A stretch of DNA of 64,000 bases from Anisakis pegreffii (GCA_035041965.1 JAPYMA010000049.1:62001-126000), one strand, 5' to 3'. Shown: positions 37,654 through 51,147, counted from the first letter of the stretch. Notes: generated from the letters alone by a model not told the origin. Numbers and translations: made by a program.

Positions 37654-39101
37654 TTAAATTGAAGATACGACAAATATCGATACGATGAATACGGCAAATA
37701 TAAACAACGGTAACCACTGCTTCAAAAATCCGCCAAAGCTGAAACGAAATTATCAGGATCAGTTACTTTAAACGATTACTTAAAAAATCATCAGAAATAA
37801 TCTATCTATCAATGGTTCCGAAATTCACGTCGCGTCAGAACAGACCAAAAATAATTTCAGTAATTCCAACAAAAACAATAAACGCATTCGTCAGAAAGAA
37901 ATGAACGAACCCAACGTAACGCCCTTTAAGAAGAATCACTGCTGTTAGATAAAACATATTATAATTCTGTCGTTGTGCATATCGCATTTCATTTAATGCC
38001 AACGCAACATGAGAATGACAATTGTCACAGATTAGATTGTGCTAAAATCGCATACTTTTTTATAAATGCACCCATTATTTCTTGTAAAATAATTTGATGA
38101 TCATTAAAAAAGTGAATGTACGTAAGGTACGTTTTTCTAACGTTTGCAAATCCAAGATGTAAAAATAACGTGACATCACTACTAACCACATGACCTTTGT
38201 ATTCATCGGACGCACTTCGAACAGCTCGATCCCAATTCTCAGCACCGCCAGGAACCTCACTAACATCCAACTTTAAATATCTTGTTGGCCATCCGAATGC
38301 CATATCGTCTTCCTTGAATTAAAGGCAATTATCTTATTCGAAAAGAGCTCGAAAGCTCAACTGAAGAAAGACTTTTGTTCCGTCGAAAGTTTAAATGAAA
38401 AAGTAGAAAATTGTTCATGAGAATGAGCTGAATTAAGTAACTAACGTTCACACAATAACTACCGGCAAAATCACGAATCACACCTCGACTTGTCGCTATA
38501 CCCATATGACCGATGAATGGAAACAGCCACCTAGATTGAAATTCAAAAATGAATGAAATATAGAAACTGGAATGTCAACCATAATTTCGGATGACAAAAT
38601 ATCAACAGTTTTGTTAGATCGCCACAAGTCATTGTATATGCATATTTTAACACTTTCAGCCAGTTACATGCACTTGTGTTTTGGTGTTCTGGAGGTGAAA
38701 TGATTTCTGACTGACATTCAGCTAGAATAAAACCCGAAGCGTTTAACTAAGACTTGTTCAAGAGCCTACTGGTAAGAACGAGGAGGAACATGCAGAGCAC
38801 AATTTGACTTCTCAAAGCAAATAAAGTTTTGAGAAGCCAAAGTGCATGAACAAAAAATTGTAACACTAGCTCGGATGGTAAAATATCAACCTCCCACTAG
38901 TTTGTTTTTTTTTCGACAGCTTGTCCTGTCTTTTATGAACATTTGCAAAATTTAATCGAAATGAAGAACAGAATGCACTTACGTTAGAATTGGAATTGGA
39001 GTCCAAACAATGCAGAACGGAAAACGTCTTCTCGCGGGACTTACATCCATCTCTGTCGCTGATATAGATTCAGAACAATACGGGTTCTCAGTAACATTCA
39101 T
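37654..39101 (-). CDS. TMEM222 homologue (RTE1/DUF778 family membrane protein)
   Basis: Five minus-strand exons, 39101-38983, 38530-38446, 38312-38190, 38041-37911 and 37738-37654, give 180 residues in one frame, with stop TAA at 37656-37654. Family landmarks are RRRFPFCIVWTPIPIL, WLFPFIGHMGIATSRGVIRD, FAGSYCVN then EDDMAFGWPTRYLKLD, NWDRAVRSASDEYKG, CDNCHSHVALALNEM, and a C-terminal hydrophobic pair ending in QWLPLFIFAVFIVSIFVV. The conserved CDNCHSH block is intact. TMEM222 (about 208 residues in human) and the related plant RTE1 proteins are small membrane proteins of the endomembrane system with poorly defined function. The gene lies about 880 bases upstream of U2A' on the same strand. 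The start was chosen as the first ATG giving the family N-terminus; Met18 is an alternative. Confidence 0.92.
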
Positions 39102-39369
39102 CGCAGATTTGCGGCAGCATACATAATTATTAAATGCTCATATTTCACCAACGTTAGCGTTAGAAATTACTACTACTTAATTATCTCATAGCAATGCTAT
39201 GCTTTATTCAACACTGAAAAAAACAAGTTCAGTAGCAAATCACTGCAGTCCAGCAAATGAACGACTCCACTCGGAATGTTTCCTATGAGCCGTGACTGTC
39301 TCAAAATGAGTATGGGGAAAGGTCAATCCCCCTACTTTCTATTAAGGCACATCGAACTTGAAATTCAAA

Positions 39370-39565
39370 TACTCCGCCCTGTGCTCTGACGCGTTTTTAT
39401 GGCAAATTGCGACGACGCCCGTGAAGCGGGTGACCGACAAATCCGTTCGCGACGAATTCGTACTGCGTCATTATGAAGCGCATAGTCGGTCAGGAAACTT
39501 CATTTGGGTTCGACTTTTGAGCAATTCGTACGCATGTTCACCGTTGTGTGCTTGTATTAGGAAAT
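39370..39565 (+). repeat. left arm of an inverted duplication
   Basis: The sequence around GTCGGTCAGGAAACTTCATT (39485-39555) recurs in reverse complement at about 42864-42935 with only a few mismatches. Weaker similarity extends outward to about 39370 (GACAGAGCA/GTCAGAGCACAGGG-type blocks) and inward. A further matching block (GCAAGCAACCGCC..AACTG) is near 39820-39845. Confidence 0.7.
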
Positions 39566-39982
39566 GTGATGTATTTGGAGAATATTTATCATGATTTTAT
39601 CATTGTTTACGCGTGACACGTTCGTGATGCTATTAATCAGTGAACTTAATTGAGTAGTTGAAGATTATTGATGATATTCCTATTGGCAGTTGTTTTGACA
39701 GGGTCACTTGGGGCTTCGAAAGAGCTGTCGTTAACGAGAATTGCAAACGAGTGATGTTTTTTTCACAACATCATAGATAATCTTGCGGTTAAATGTGTTT
39801 GTGAAAGTGATCCGTGTTGCAAGCAACCGCCCAAACTGTGGATGAGCTTCATTCCTGTACATTCAGCTTCGGTGAGGTTCAGGCCCGTGGTGAGCCACAG
39901 TGGAATGCAAGGCTTAGACTTTGCTTAGGTTGGTGAATAAGCCGACCACTTTTATTGAAAACTTTAACTATGAGATTACTAC

Positions 39983-41160
39983 TAGGGTTTGCACGGGATC
40001 CCTGGATTTGAGTACTGAAAAATCCCAGAATTTCGGGATTTGATAAAACAGGTCAATTTGCGTGAATTTTGATAGTATGCTCATCTTGAAGCAAGCCTTA
40101 ATCATTCCCATCTCATTCATATGCAGTCATCTTTGTTGTTTGCGCTCTACCATTGGTGAATAGCTGAGGAAATAGACGCAAAATGGGCGAATGACATGAT
40201 CAACGACAGCTCGATGAACTTTTACGTAACATTTCATTGATTATTTAACTGATTCTTCTGCTCTTCATTGCTTTATATCACGCTCATCTGGATGCATTTC
40301 TAAGTAGACTAACAGAGATAATCACATTTTCTAATGAGAACCAAGAGCAACAAAATTCAGCGAAATTTTGAGTCGTTTCCTCTAACGCGATTTTTTACGG
40401 CTTCAATATTCCATCTGTCAATTCAACTGCATGTTGTAAAGGCTGCAAGTCTTTTTACTTTGCTATTTGGAAACACTTTCATCCGATCGAAATGTACATT
40501 AATTCTCACTGAGTTCACTCATAGTGAGAATTCACTGTCGAAGTATGGAAAATTGTTCCATTCAAAAGGATCTTAAGCTTAACTATCAAGTACATTTCCA
40601 TGATCTCTGATCGAAATCATCGAATATGTAAGTGCTCGATGGTTCGATGAAAATCCATTGCGGATTTTTTTTTCACTTTCTAGATAAACTCTGAACTTTT
40701 AATTTTTTCAAGATTCAAATGATATAATTCATGCGATGCATTTCTTTCGTAAAAAATCGAAATTTCCGAAATGGCAGAATTCACCTGACGTTAATACTGC
40801 GAGAAAATGGACTTGAAGCACTGCAAATAAGTGTTTGAGAATCAAAAATTTCATATTCACATGCAAGTGTGCTGTTAATAGCTTAGACCCGAGACGACAA
40901 GATGCCTTAGAATAGAAAATGCAGTATGCCCTTACGACATGATCATTAGCAACATTATTTGAAATATTAATTTTAATAATTTGTTTCCTCGAATTTGTCT
41001 AATAATTTGTTGAATTAACTCCTTTGATTAATAATAAACATATTGGTTCGAAAAAATGTGTTTGAACATGTCCCGCATCGATATTACAAAAATTGTCCGA
41101 TCCCTGGATTATCGATCCCGGGATTGAAAAAAAAAAAACGTTGGGATTTTGCAAACCCTA
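39983..41160. mobile_element. hAT-like non-autonomous element, 1178 bp
   Basis: Terminal inverted repeats TAGGGTTTGCACGGGATCCC (left) and GGGATTTTGCAAACCCTA (right), with further subterminal GGGATC/GATCCC motifs. Flanking 8-mers ATTACTAC (39975-39982) and CTTACTAC (41161-41168) match at seven of eight bases, the hAT duplication size. No transposase frame lies inside. The element is inserted between the arms of the inverted duplication. Confidence 0.75.
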
Positions 41161-41168
41161 CTTACTAC

Positions 41169-42700
41169 CTTATGATATCGCTAACCTGAAGGAAAATGTT
41201 GCCGAATGTGGGCATTTATTAGATAAATAATATTAGTTTGAGTATTCGTTTTGAATTGTCGATGTACATCAGTTTATGTCACGTCGTTCTCCACCTCAAC
41301 GGATCTAACAATGAGTCTTATAATGGAGAAGGGAAGTGGTTCTTTTTTTCAGGCTGAGTGTGGATCTTTTCTGTGACTTTCGATTCGGTTAGAGATGGCG
41401 CTAGAGGGTATCGCGGAATTCACGACAAAAAGATAGAAATCTGATATTCTGATTTGAATAATCCGTTGACTTGAACAAGAAGAACGCGATGACAGCTTCG
41501 TATTCAAACAGTGATTTTATTGATGACAATAATTCACAAATAATGAAATCACGGAGTAAAGAAACAAGAAAACTACTAGCACAATAATTCAAAATCAATG
41601 AACAAATACAATATTCGTAACGAGAGAACCAACAATTTTTTCACTGTGTCGAAATATTGTAATTGGTTGGTCGAATTGTACAGAAGTTATCGGAGGTGTG
41701 AATTATTGTTGTGCTTAGATAAGAATATATATTGGAAACAGCGAATACTATAGATTTCAGACAGTGGATTTCAAACATTAACAGTGCTTCCAAATATCTC
41801 GTCAATAATCGAGATAGTCAAATATAACAGTAATTGCTAGAGCCAAATTTAGCAACTGACTCAGACTGAACGTTTTGATTAACACTCAGTTCAATATGTA
41901 GTCTGAGGAGATACTTGAGTTCTGAATATATTTCTCAATATATATCGAGCCTAATTGATAACGTTCATACTTGATAATCCACGAAATCTCCTCAAAATCT
42001 AATTACTAACTGTCTGTAACAATACTTTAGGCACACAATGAAAAGATTTAACTAGCAAAACATTATTGTGATTAAATAAATGTGCTTGATAGAATTTGCT
42101 AGTAAAGTCATGTAAATATTGCATGATTTAATTATTATTTCGCGATTTCCGCGATAGAGGGACTGTTTCTGTAAGCTTCATATTCCAACGTTCTGCGCCT
42201 TGTAATGATTATTGCACGTTGTTGTCGCAATAGTGTGAATTTCGTTTCGCTGAAGTTGTTTATTGTTCTGGTCGTTTTTTTTGAGCGGTGAAGTTGCCCA
42301 TTTCAATTTTTTTATTGCGTGATCTTACGATTTCCTTTTATTACTATGCTTATGTTTTCATCACATTCAACTATTGCGTGATTCGTTGTTGATATCACTA
42401 TTCCATTATTGTATAATCTCATGCGTTATGATCTTATTATTTGATCTATTTTATTTAGAAGAGTCTAGAAGTGTTTATTGTTTCGCATCATTGTTTCAAA
42501 TATTTGTTTTCTGTTTCAATATTAAATATGGATTTTTTTGTTTTTATATGGAGGGGTTTCTATAGAGTGAAAAATAAATGAATTTTTCGTATCTGATGTA
42601 TTCACTCACATCATAGAAAATCAACTGAGCTCTCAGTAATAACTCGCATTATGAAGTGCAGTATTAGTGACAGCTTTTTACATATCTTAAATAATGGAAA
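41169..42700. other. no gene recognised
   Basis: AT-rich sequence between the hAT-like element and the right duplication arm; only short frames. Confidence 0.45.
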
Positions 42701-42769
42701 CATTACTGGTGTACCGCATTCTGTTGCGGTTCATCAAGGGACATAACCCCAGGTTTGCCCCGAGGTCTT

Positions 42770-43030
42770 CAGTTCAGGCGGTTGTTTGCAGGAGCGACCC
42801 TATTCATGACGAATAAAGAGATCGTAATATATCGAGTAATACGCGTTTTATAATACAACCACACAACGGTGAACATGCGTACGCATTGCTCAAAAGTCGA
42901 ACCCAAATGAAGTCTCCTGACCGACTTTGCGTTTCAAAATGACGTACGGATTTGTAGTAGTCTCCGTGAAACCTACCAAGTATGCCTGCAAAAAATTGCC
43001 AAAAGACAGAGCAGAAGGGTGTGTTAAAGG
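42770..43030 (-). repeat. right arm of an inverted duplication
   Basis: Reverse-complement partner of 39370-39850. The block 42864-42935 is nearly identical over about 65 bases. Blocks near 42780-42795 (GGCGGTTGTTTGC) and 42985-43020 (AATTGCCAAAAGACAGAGCA) pair with 39820-39845 and 39380-39410. Confidence 0.7.
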
Positions 43031-43139
43031 TTACGTCCGCCTTACGCCACCACAGACACTAGCCTGTTTGTGCTCTAGCCCACCCATCAAAATGGTTTTC
43101 GTGATCAGTGTGGTGCGGGGACAGCAAAAAAAGCGAGGG

Positions 43140-43390
43140 GGGATGTAGGAAATTGAGGAGGAAATTTTGCAGTCGGGGACCCCGAAAATGCGGTCTGTCG
43201 AGGGGGTAAGGAGGGGAGGAGGAGGGAATTCGGGGACGAGGTCTCCGAAATTCCCCGACTATTAGTGTTGAAGGGACGGGAAAGAAAGTCGGGGACGGGG
43301 AAAATCGAGGATGAAATTTCCTAACTGGGAGTCCCGAAAGTTCGAGGATGCGGGGACGGGGTCCCCGTAATTCTCGATCCTCGCATCACA
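43140..43390. repeat. GC-rich CGGGGA-rich block
   Basis: Dense GTCGGGGAC, GGGGACGGGGTCCCCG and AATTCGGGGA motifs in an AT-rich background. The motif vocabulary resembles the arms of the elements at 14236-15373 and 56864-57090, but I found no matching termini or target duplication. It abuts the right arm of the inverted duplication. A short related motif (AAAGTCGGGGATGAAATTTC) is at about 54856-54880. Confidence 0.65.
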
Positions 43391-44420
43391 CAATTCGTGG
43401 CTGTGTCTTCAAATGTTAACAATATTTTGGGATTTCTTAAATGGATTGCATGAGCAAATCACAGCATAAAGAATCGAGTGTTTACCAAAACGAAAACGTG
43501 TATTTTGAAGAGAACAAAAAACTTTATCATAATTTATAGTAAGTTCACAACTTTCAACAGACCTTGTCAAGAGCTCATGTCACTGAAATGAGTTATCTTA
43601 TGGAATCTGATCAGGCGCACAGTAAAATAAAATGAGCGTTGATCCAATCGAGAATATAATTTCGCAATGACGACATCAAAATGATCCTATCACACGAAGC
43701 AGCATATTCTTACTCTACTCCTCTACTGATTTCTATCATTATTTCTATCGTTTAATATCTCGCTATAGCAAAACAATGAACCATTACTGTACACTAATGA
43801 TGGCATGCGCGCGAAATTTTATGTCGGCCGGAGTTCGACTGATCTGACTTTTCATTATTCCGACATTCGGAATTCCGACCGACCTTTCAAATTGTTTGGT
43901 CGACATCCAAATTTCGGAACTCCGATCGAAATTTGTCGGATTTTTCCGAACGACCGTTTGTTATGATTGCATGAAAAGCTATTGTTTATGACTTGGTCAA
44001 TTCAAACTGATTTAGATGGATTCTCATTCTTTTCAGATGTGTTGTATTCACTCTCATAGCTATTACATACGAATATCGTTCTCTTGATGAGTTTTTCTCA
44101 TTCACTTCGTCTCATTTCACTTCGCAGTTCAAATTAGTTTCTTATTCTGTAGCATATACTGTTTACTGGATGCGTTGACGAGTGTTGACATTCAAAATCA
44201 ACTATACATCAATCGAGTATTATTGCTCAGCAACGTTCGACAGTGGAATGATCAATTATAGAGTGTATTTGATAGAATGAGAATTGGACTTTAATCGTAA
44301 GTGTCGAGTGAAATGAATGAGAAATTAGCAAAAGAGAAAACTTTTTGTGACAAAAGCTACGAGAGTGATTGTAGCAGCAAGAAAAGAATGAAAACCCTGT
44401 TAAAACAAATGAAAACCCTG

Positions 44421-44640
44421 TTAGGCCCGGATGAGCTAATAATACTCAGAAAATAGGAGAATGAAGAGTGTTGCTATCAACTAACCGCATTTACATACCT
44501 TAGTTTTAAAAAAACATTACAATGACGTTCTATCATAACGTAACAACTGCACGAAATAATAAATTCTCGACCTCCTTCATTACTCGTTAACACCTCTAAA
44601 TTATCCGAAATGGGTAATTTCACCCCCTATAAGAAGCACT
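44421..44640 (+). repeat. truncated copy of 'CAGTGGTTCTC' repeat family (right part)
   Basis: Matches 45245-45479 in the same orientation: GATGA(G/A)CTAAT, CAGAAAATAGGA, GACGTTCTATCATAAC and AATGGGTAATTT blocks. It ends AAGAAGCACTG, a degenerate form of the GAGAACCACTG terminus. Confidence 0.75.
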
Positions 44641-44731
44641 GTTTTATTAAAAAAGTACACTGTTACAATATTGCAATTGTATTCCAACTGCATTGCTTCT
44701 TACGAATTGCTGATACACTATAGTTCTAGAT

Positions 44732-45479
44732 CAGTGATTCTGAATCTCGGGCGCTCTATTACCCCCTTCGATGGTCTAGCAGGATGTCATTATCCCTCCT
44801 CCCCCCTCTCCCGCTACAAGAACTTGCTATTTCCACGAATGCAATTTTACAAGACGGTTGAAAACAACAACATGTCGAAGTGTCTAATTTATAATTATGA
44901 AAACAATAACTTTCAATGTAGAATCCCACAGCACAGCGTAATGCACATTTATCTCAAATCAGATTACCAATGACACAAATGAGCAGTTACTTCGTTCAAA
45001 AAATTCATTTACGAACCAAAATTCGTATTATATGCAGTGATTAAAGACTTACCAAAACTTTTTAGTGCAACCGAACAATAATAATGGATCAGTTCTGAAA
45101 TATTCGCTCGTCTCGTACCAAACCAATGATCTTCTTTGCCATACCAAAGAATTCAACCAATTCCTACAGCTCAGAAGAGACGATGCCAGCCAATATACTA
45201 AAAAACTTACGAAAAACTTGTGACTACTTCAAACTGACTTTTGTCCAGGCATAGATGAACTAATGATATTCAGAAAATAGGATAAAGAAGAATGGTGATA
45301 TGGGCGAACCTCCTTTAAATACTCGAGTGAAAAATCGCCATCACAATGGCGTTCTATCATAACATAATAACCGTACGAAATATTAGTTTGCCAACTCCCT
45401 CAATTATATCCACCAACTCCCTCAATTATGCCCCCAATGGGTAATTTATCCTCCACCCCCTCTTCTGTGAGAACCACTG
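44732..45479 (+). mobile_element. 'CAGTGGTTCTC'-ended element, 748 bp
   Basis: Left end CAGTGATTCTGAATCTCGGG, right end TCTGTGAGAACCACTG, forming imperfect terminal inverted repeats typical of hAT-like elements. The left third also occurs at 3670-3739 and 7118-7242, the right third at 44421-44640. No transposase frame was seen. The flanks TTCTAGAT and ATTTAGAG do not give a clean target duplication, so it is probably old. Confidence 0.65.
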
Positions 45480-46797
45480 ATTTAGAGAATTGGATGGTGT
45501 GAAGAGATCAACATGTTTCTGAGCAAACTTGAGGATAGCATTAGTTTAAAGATGGTGTGCCCGATACTTCTGGCTTAAATATCGAGTGATCAATGCAGAT
45601 AAAATGTATTACCTTCAGAATATCGGCTACTCCTCTGAGAATAAAAAAAAAAAGTGCAACCAGCAACCAAGAGTAAGATCTCCAGAGCCGAGACGTAGCC
45701 AGATTCTGTAGATTTGATTCCATAAATATTTTCGGAAAAGCATCTATGCTTTCGAACGATATTTCTTAGTTTCACGTGAACACTTGAATTTTATATGGTT
45801 TATTTTATAACTTAGCTGTTGCATTGAAATTCAAAACAATTATTCTATGGATTTTTTAAAAGCAATGAAGTTAGTTGCTGCAAAAGCTATGGTCGCACTA
45901 ATAAACGCATAACTAATCTGATTTGTTGCTTCATTTCTACCTCACAGTTGGTCTTTCTTGGATCTGAAGCTTCCGATTGAGCGGCGACACGACACCATTG
46001 TGTCAGGTTATTTATTTTTCGACGTCGCTTTAGTGCACGACTTCTTTTGTTTGCTTTCAGATGGATTAGCTGACTGCGTCACGGGTATATGGGTTCATCC
46101 GAGGAACGTCGAGAAATAATATTGCTCAGTATTTCGGTTACCATCATCTTATTACAACTTTCACGTCTGTTCTTGTTATTTTGATCTTTTTTAGGTCGTA
46201 TTCTTTCAGATTTCTTATTCGTTTACTAATCTGTCAGATTTCACTATTGTCTAACGATGTTTCGATTATTTTCCATTCGTTCATCGTTGCTTCGCTGATT
46301 ATATGATCGTGAGTGAACTGTCTGCTATTCCGTTGTTTTTGAGTGAAAATTTTTCGTTGTTTCGTGGCAGTTGAAGTTCATAAACAAACAGTGAGCACTA
46401 ATACGGAATGTTCTGCTGTCACAGGCTTGTTAAATGAGCTCTCGAAACTCTTCATCGGACAGTCTCTTCGACGTCAGTGTGATTCATGCACATAAAATCG
46501 CTCTCAAAACAGCATCATTTTCCGTTATTTACTTAACGATAAAAGATGTTTTTTACTCTGATAAGCTGGAATTCAGTATCCTTTTGATGATTAACATTCA
46601 CTCGTGTTGTGATTCATTGAGAAGAAAGTATTTCCTCTGATAATGTTCTTCGGCAAGTATTATTTTATCCAGAAATCAGTTCAATAGTCCCAGAAGCGTC
46701 ATTGGCATCGGCGCTAGAACGTATATTGTGATTAAAAATTTCTTAATACCACGACTCATGGAATTGTCATCGTCAAATCACATCAGCTGAATTTACG

Positions 46798-46803
<6 letters not shown>

Positions 46804-46872
<69 letters not shown>
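46804..46872. repeat. (AT)n then (TTTA)n microsatellite
   Basis: About 38 bases of (TA)n pass directly into eight TTTA units. Confidence 0.95.
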
Positions 46873-46879
46873 TATTTAT

Positions 46880-49730
46880 ATCTATATATGTATATTTATA
46901 TATTTCTAATGATACGTTTCGTCGCAGTTGTGAAAAGCAATCATCCATCCAACCGAGCAGTGCAGCCCTTTTTGCAATCACCAACGCTTTTCGCAAATTT
47001 CGAAACTTGAATCTAAATCACCTTTAAACGTGTGCCTATTTCTGTTTTCAATTCAATTTCCCATTCATTCTCCATATTTCAACAACAAATTCGTTTCTGT
47101 TTTAGAACTAAACACTGAAAACTAACGCCACAGTACACTCGCCTCGTGTCATTGTTTAACGTAGTTCTGTTTCCTTGAAAAATGGAAAATAACTAAATGC
47201 GAAATGGTTCAGTGCTCTGTTAGAAACTTGAAAAGATGACTGAATTTCTGTTATGGTTGTTCATGTGATTAATCGATTAATTTGTTTAGCTTTTGTTTGT
47301 TCAATGAAGATCAACTGTGATCAGTTCTCATCTCATCATTTTTGAGGTTAAGTTATTAGTAGGTGAACAAATGCTAACAATGTACTGTAGAAGCTAACTG
47401 CTTCAGGCATTGAAAAGCCTCTCTATGCATTCCTGATATGATTCATTAAGACACTTGCAATTATTGCATACTTGTTCAATGAGAGCGACGACAGTTAACA
47501 ATATTCGGGACAAATGCACGATTGCAGCTTGAGTTGATATTTTGCAATGAACCTCGGTCATTATTCATTTCATTTCTGACGATAAATATTCGGCCACTAG
47601 TGCGCATCGCAATAATTGCACTATGTAAAAAATATCACGCGTTGCGCATAAAAACCAAAATGAATTTTTTTCAAAAAATTTATTCGTAAAGTTTATTTGC
47701 AAATAACCGTCGAAGTCCGTAACTTGGCCGAAACGCGTGAATTTTACAACTTGAAAGAGTGCAGTTTTCACACAACGGAACAGTACGTTGGTTTTGACTC
47801 GCAGAATTCGAATCTGCAATCAGATTTTCACCGCTATGGCACTTTTTTAGAAAGCGTTTTAATTCTTAGTGGTTTCTGTAACCGAGAATTCATATTTGCG
47901 TCAAACGAAGAAATCATTTGCATTCATTGTTTGCGTTTTGTCAACTCCCATTCCCACTCTCTTCATTATTCATGGTTCTCGTGCACTCATTTATCACTCT
48001 TTTTAATAATCGTAACATTTTGAGGAAGTGCAATTCCTAACTGGGTAAGACTATTCAGTCGTATGAAAGAAATACAACATATATCAATTTGGGAGCTCGA
48101 ACGTTCAGCGGGAGATTGACGAGCAACAGAGAAAATCTGATTCCAGATTCGGATTCTGCATGTCATATTGTACTTAATTGACATATTGTTAAATTTATTT
48201 AAGACTGAAAAATGCACTTTTTAAGCAGTGAAATTCAAGCGGTTTGGTCATTTTCGAGAATTTAGCGGTCAATTGCAATGAAAATGCATATAAAAATCAG
48301 AAAAGATCAGTTCCACTTCGGATTTAACTACAAAACTCTCACAGAAACTGACGTTCTCATCTTGAAAATTTTTTTGTCATTACACAGCGTTATCATTCTG
48401 ATGATTTTGCTGTTTTTTCAACACATTCGTTGTCTGCCAAAAATACTATTTTTCAGATGTGATGACAAACAACGAGTGATCCGTTTTGCAGATCAACTCG
48501 TATTGAATCGATTGATTTTTTGCACTTTTTTGCCGCTCTCATTTCGGCATTTCCTCAAAGGTTAAGGTCACATTGTATGTATGTATTGTGTGTAACACAT
48601 AATTGATAAATGAAAAAAAAACATAGTCGTTAACAATCAGTGTAATATTACAAATGTAATAAAACTACCCTAATATATTAGAACAACAACAACACCAACT
48701 TGTCATCGCAATTACTACATTTCATATCTATTATGAAAACTTTAGTGTCTGACACGATAGCTATATGGTTCTTGTCGTCATATGCTCAAATCATTGACAC
48801 TCATCTTCTACGTTCAACGCCAAATGTCGTTTTTTGTTTGGATCAATGTGTTGTGTAGTATATCTATGTTTGCAATTCCACTTAACACCTTCCAACTGAA
48901 GAGTGAACTTGGTTTAGATGACATATTAGAATAGACATTTGCAGTGGATTGATTGGCTCACACTGAATTTCGAATAATTAAAGTAAGCGATTGGTAGCAA
49001 ACGAAACCAATAAGACTTTTATTGACATAAATTAAGAAAACAGAAAATGGTTTCGAAATTTGAAAGCAAAATTGAAATACAACCAACGTAAAGGTATGTA
49101 TGAACCAATCAACTAAACTCGCCCGTCGTTTTATTTCAAATGTTGCGTTCGAAGATACAGTGTCCAAGAGGTTCGTTAATGTTAACTTGGATGCTTCATA
49201 AATGAATAGATATGTTTGAATGCATTGATGGTTCTTATGGTTACTGTGCACTGTTCTGGACGACAATTATTTAGTCATGATAAGAAAGATAATAACTGAT
49301 TTTATTCAGCATCATTAGATCATCAATTGTTTTAACAGGATTCTAGGATAGAATACTCCTTTTCTGAAAGTAATTACTGCCTGCGCATACGATAAGATGA
49401 ATTCAACAATATTTGAAAAGAAAACGTTACAGCAAATTGGTTCACATCATCTCTTGTGATTGTTTGAGGGCGGGAAAAGAATCCACTCACTAGTTGGGCA
49501 GATGTGTGTTACTAAGAGTGCTGCAAATGATCGCTAATTGTTTTGTTGGAGTGGTAGAAGCATCTGGAGGAGAAGAGAAGGATGCTGCTGACTAATCGCG
49601 AGTGCAGAGGGATCGGATCGTTTCATCGATGCTCGCTCTCTTCTATTGTCCATCGTTCAGCAACTCCATTGATTGCTTTCGATCAGTGGGTGGTAGCGAA
49701 TTAATCATCTTCTCTTATTTCTTTATAAAC
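46880..49730. other. no gene recognised
   Basis: Frames at 47697-48023 (+) and 48278-48565 (+) are open for 95-108 codons but lack splice context or family resemblance. Confidence 0.4.
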
Positions 49731-49850
<120 letters not shown>

Positions 49851-51147
49851 GATACGTAATTTGCATTGTTCGTTGAAAAATGATCATATAAATAGTGATT
49901 TCAGTAGTGGACCAAGAAACGAAGTAACTAACCCTAACGAAAAGATTTTTCCTCTGAAATTATCAATCAATTAATGCAGCACATATCTAATTGCGTATCT
50001 CTTCACTCTGAATTAAATCAGATCGTATCGCATCGCAGCACACCAAAACATCCAATCTTTATCCAAACGCCTTCTCTGTTTCACCTCACCTACAAGTATT
50101 CAATATCTGTTCGTGCCATTATTCATTCATTTCTGAAATATCATATGACTGTCCATATGATTCAGTGCAGTTATTATTTTAACTTTTACTTGCTTCAATC
50201 CTGTCCACCTTGTTCATTATCATATATTCATTTGAGCATTCCTTTTAACATTCACTAGTTATGTTTCATATTAAATGTCGCCGATCGATAAAGCTGATTT
50301 CGGATTGTAAAATTAAACAACTTATCAGCACTTCATTGGACGTCAATTCTTACTGATAACGCCATCATATCAAGCTCACAGCCCAACTATACATATACAT
50401 TTGCAGTCCACTCTTCATTTGAAATACATCTATGCAGAAATACCGCTATTTCGTTAAGTAGCGGAATAGCACGCTATTGCCCACCTCTGCATCTGTGTAT
50501 TTTCATCTGAATAATTTCTCGCAATTTGCTTTACCATCACTTTACCAATATTTTGATTCAATCAACTTCGCATTCTTAAAGTTCAAGTTTACCGTTTCGA
50601 ACCTTCTCGATTAGTGCATTCATAACTTCCCGAACATTTCTTCTCTTGAATCTTGAAGAAAACATAATCGATCTCGACGAATCTATTTACAGAGAATCAA
50701 CAATGATTACAGATTCATTAATCAGCACGATATATAATAAATCAAAAACTGAAAATTCGGTAGAATTTCAAAAGTAACGTCTATTGCAACTTTTGAAATA
50801 TAGTTTCGTCCAATTTGCCCCATCTCCAGGTTTTTAATGTTTACTTTATACGTACTTTAGTCATTCTCGATCTCATCAATTATACTTCACCTCCACCAAG
50901 GTGAATTATAGGTAGACATGAAGTAAAGTGTACTTTGATTTGCAAGCAACATTGCTGTTGTATATTGCATGTAGCAGATTTGAATTGAGTCATCGAAACG
51001 TCCTAAGAATGACTACATTATCAGATTAATGAAAATAATCCGAATATTTCATTTAAAATCATTATTCGAACGGCGTTGCATTGTTATTGTTGTTGTTGTG
51101 TTGTATCACCAAGAAGTGTTCATCAGTGTACCTGAGTGACCCGTTAT

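Noticed and set aside
43800..43960. CCGACATTCGGAATTCCGAC-type inverted motifs
   Set aside because: Several short dyads but no coherent ends or flanking duplication; left unannotated.
47697..48023. 108-codon plus-strand frame
   Set aside because: No recognisable domain, no splice signals pairing with neighbouring frames, and hydrophobic chance composition at its end.
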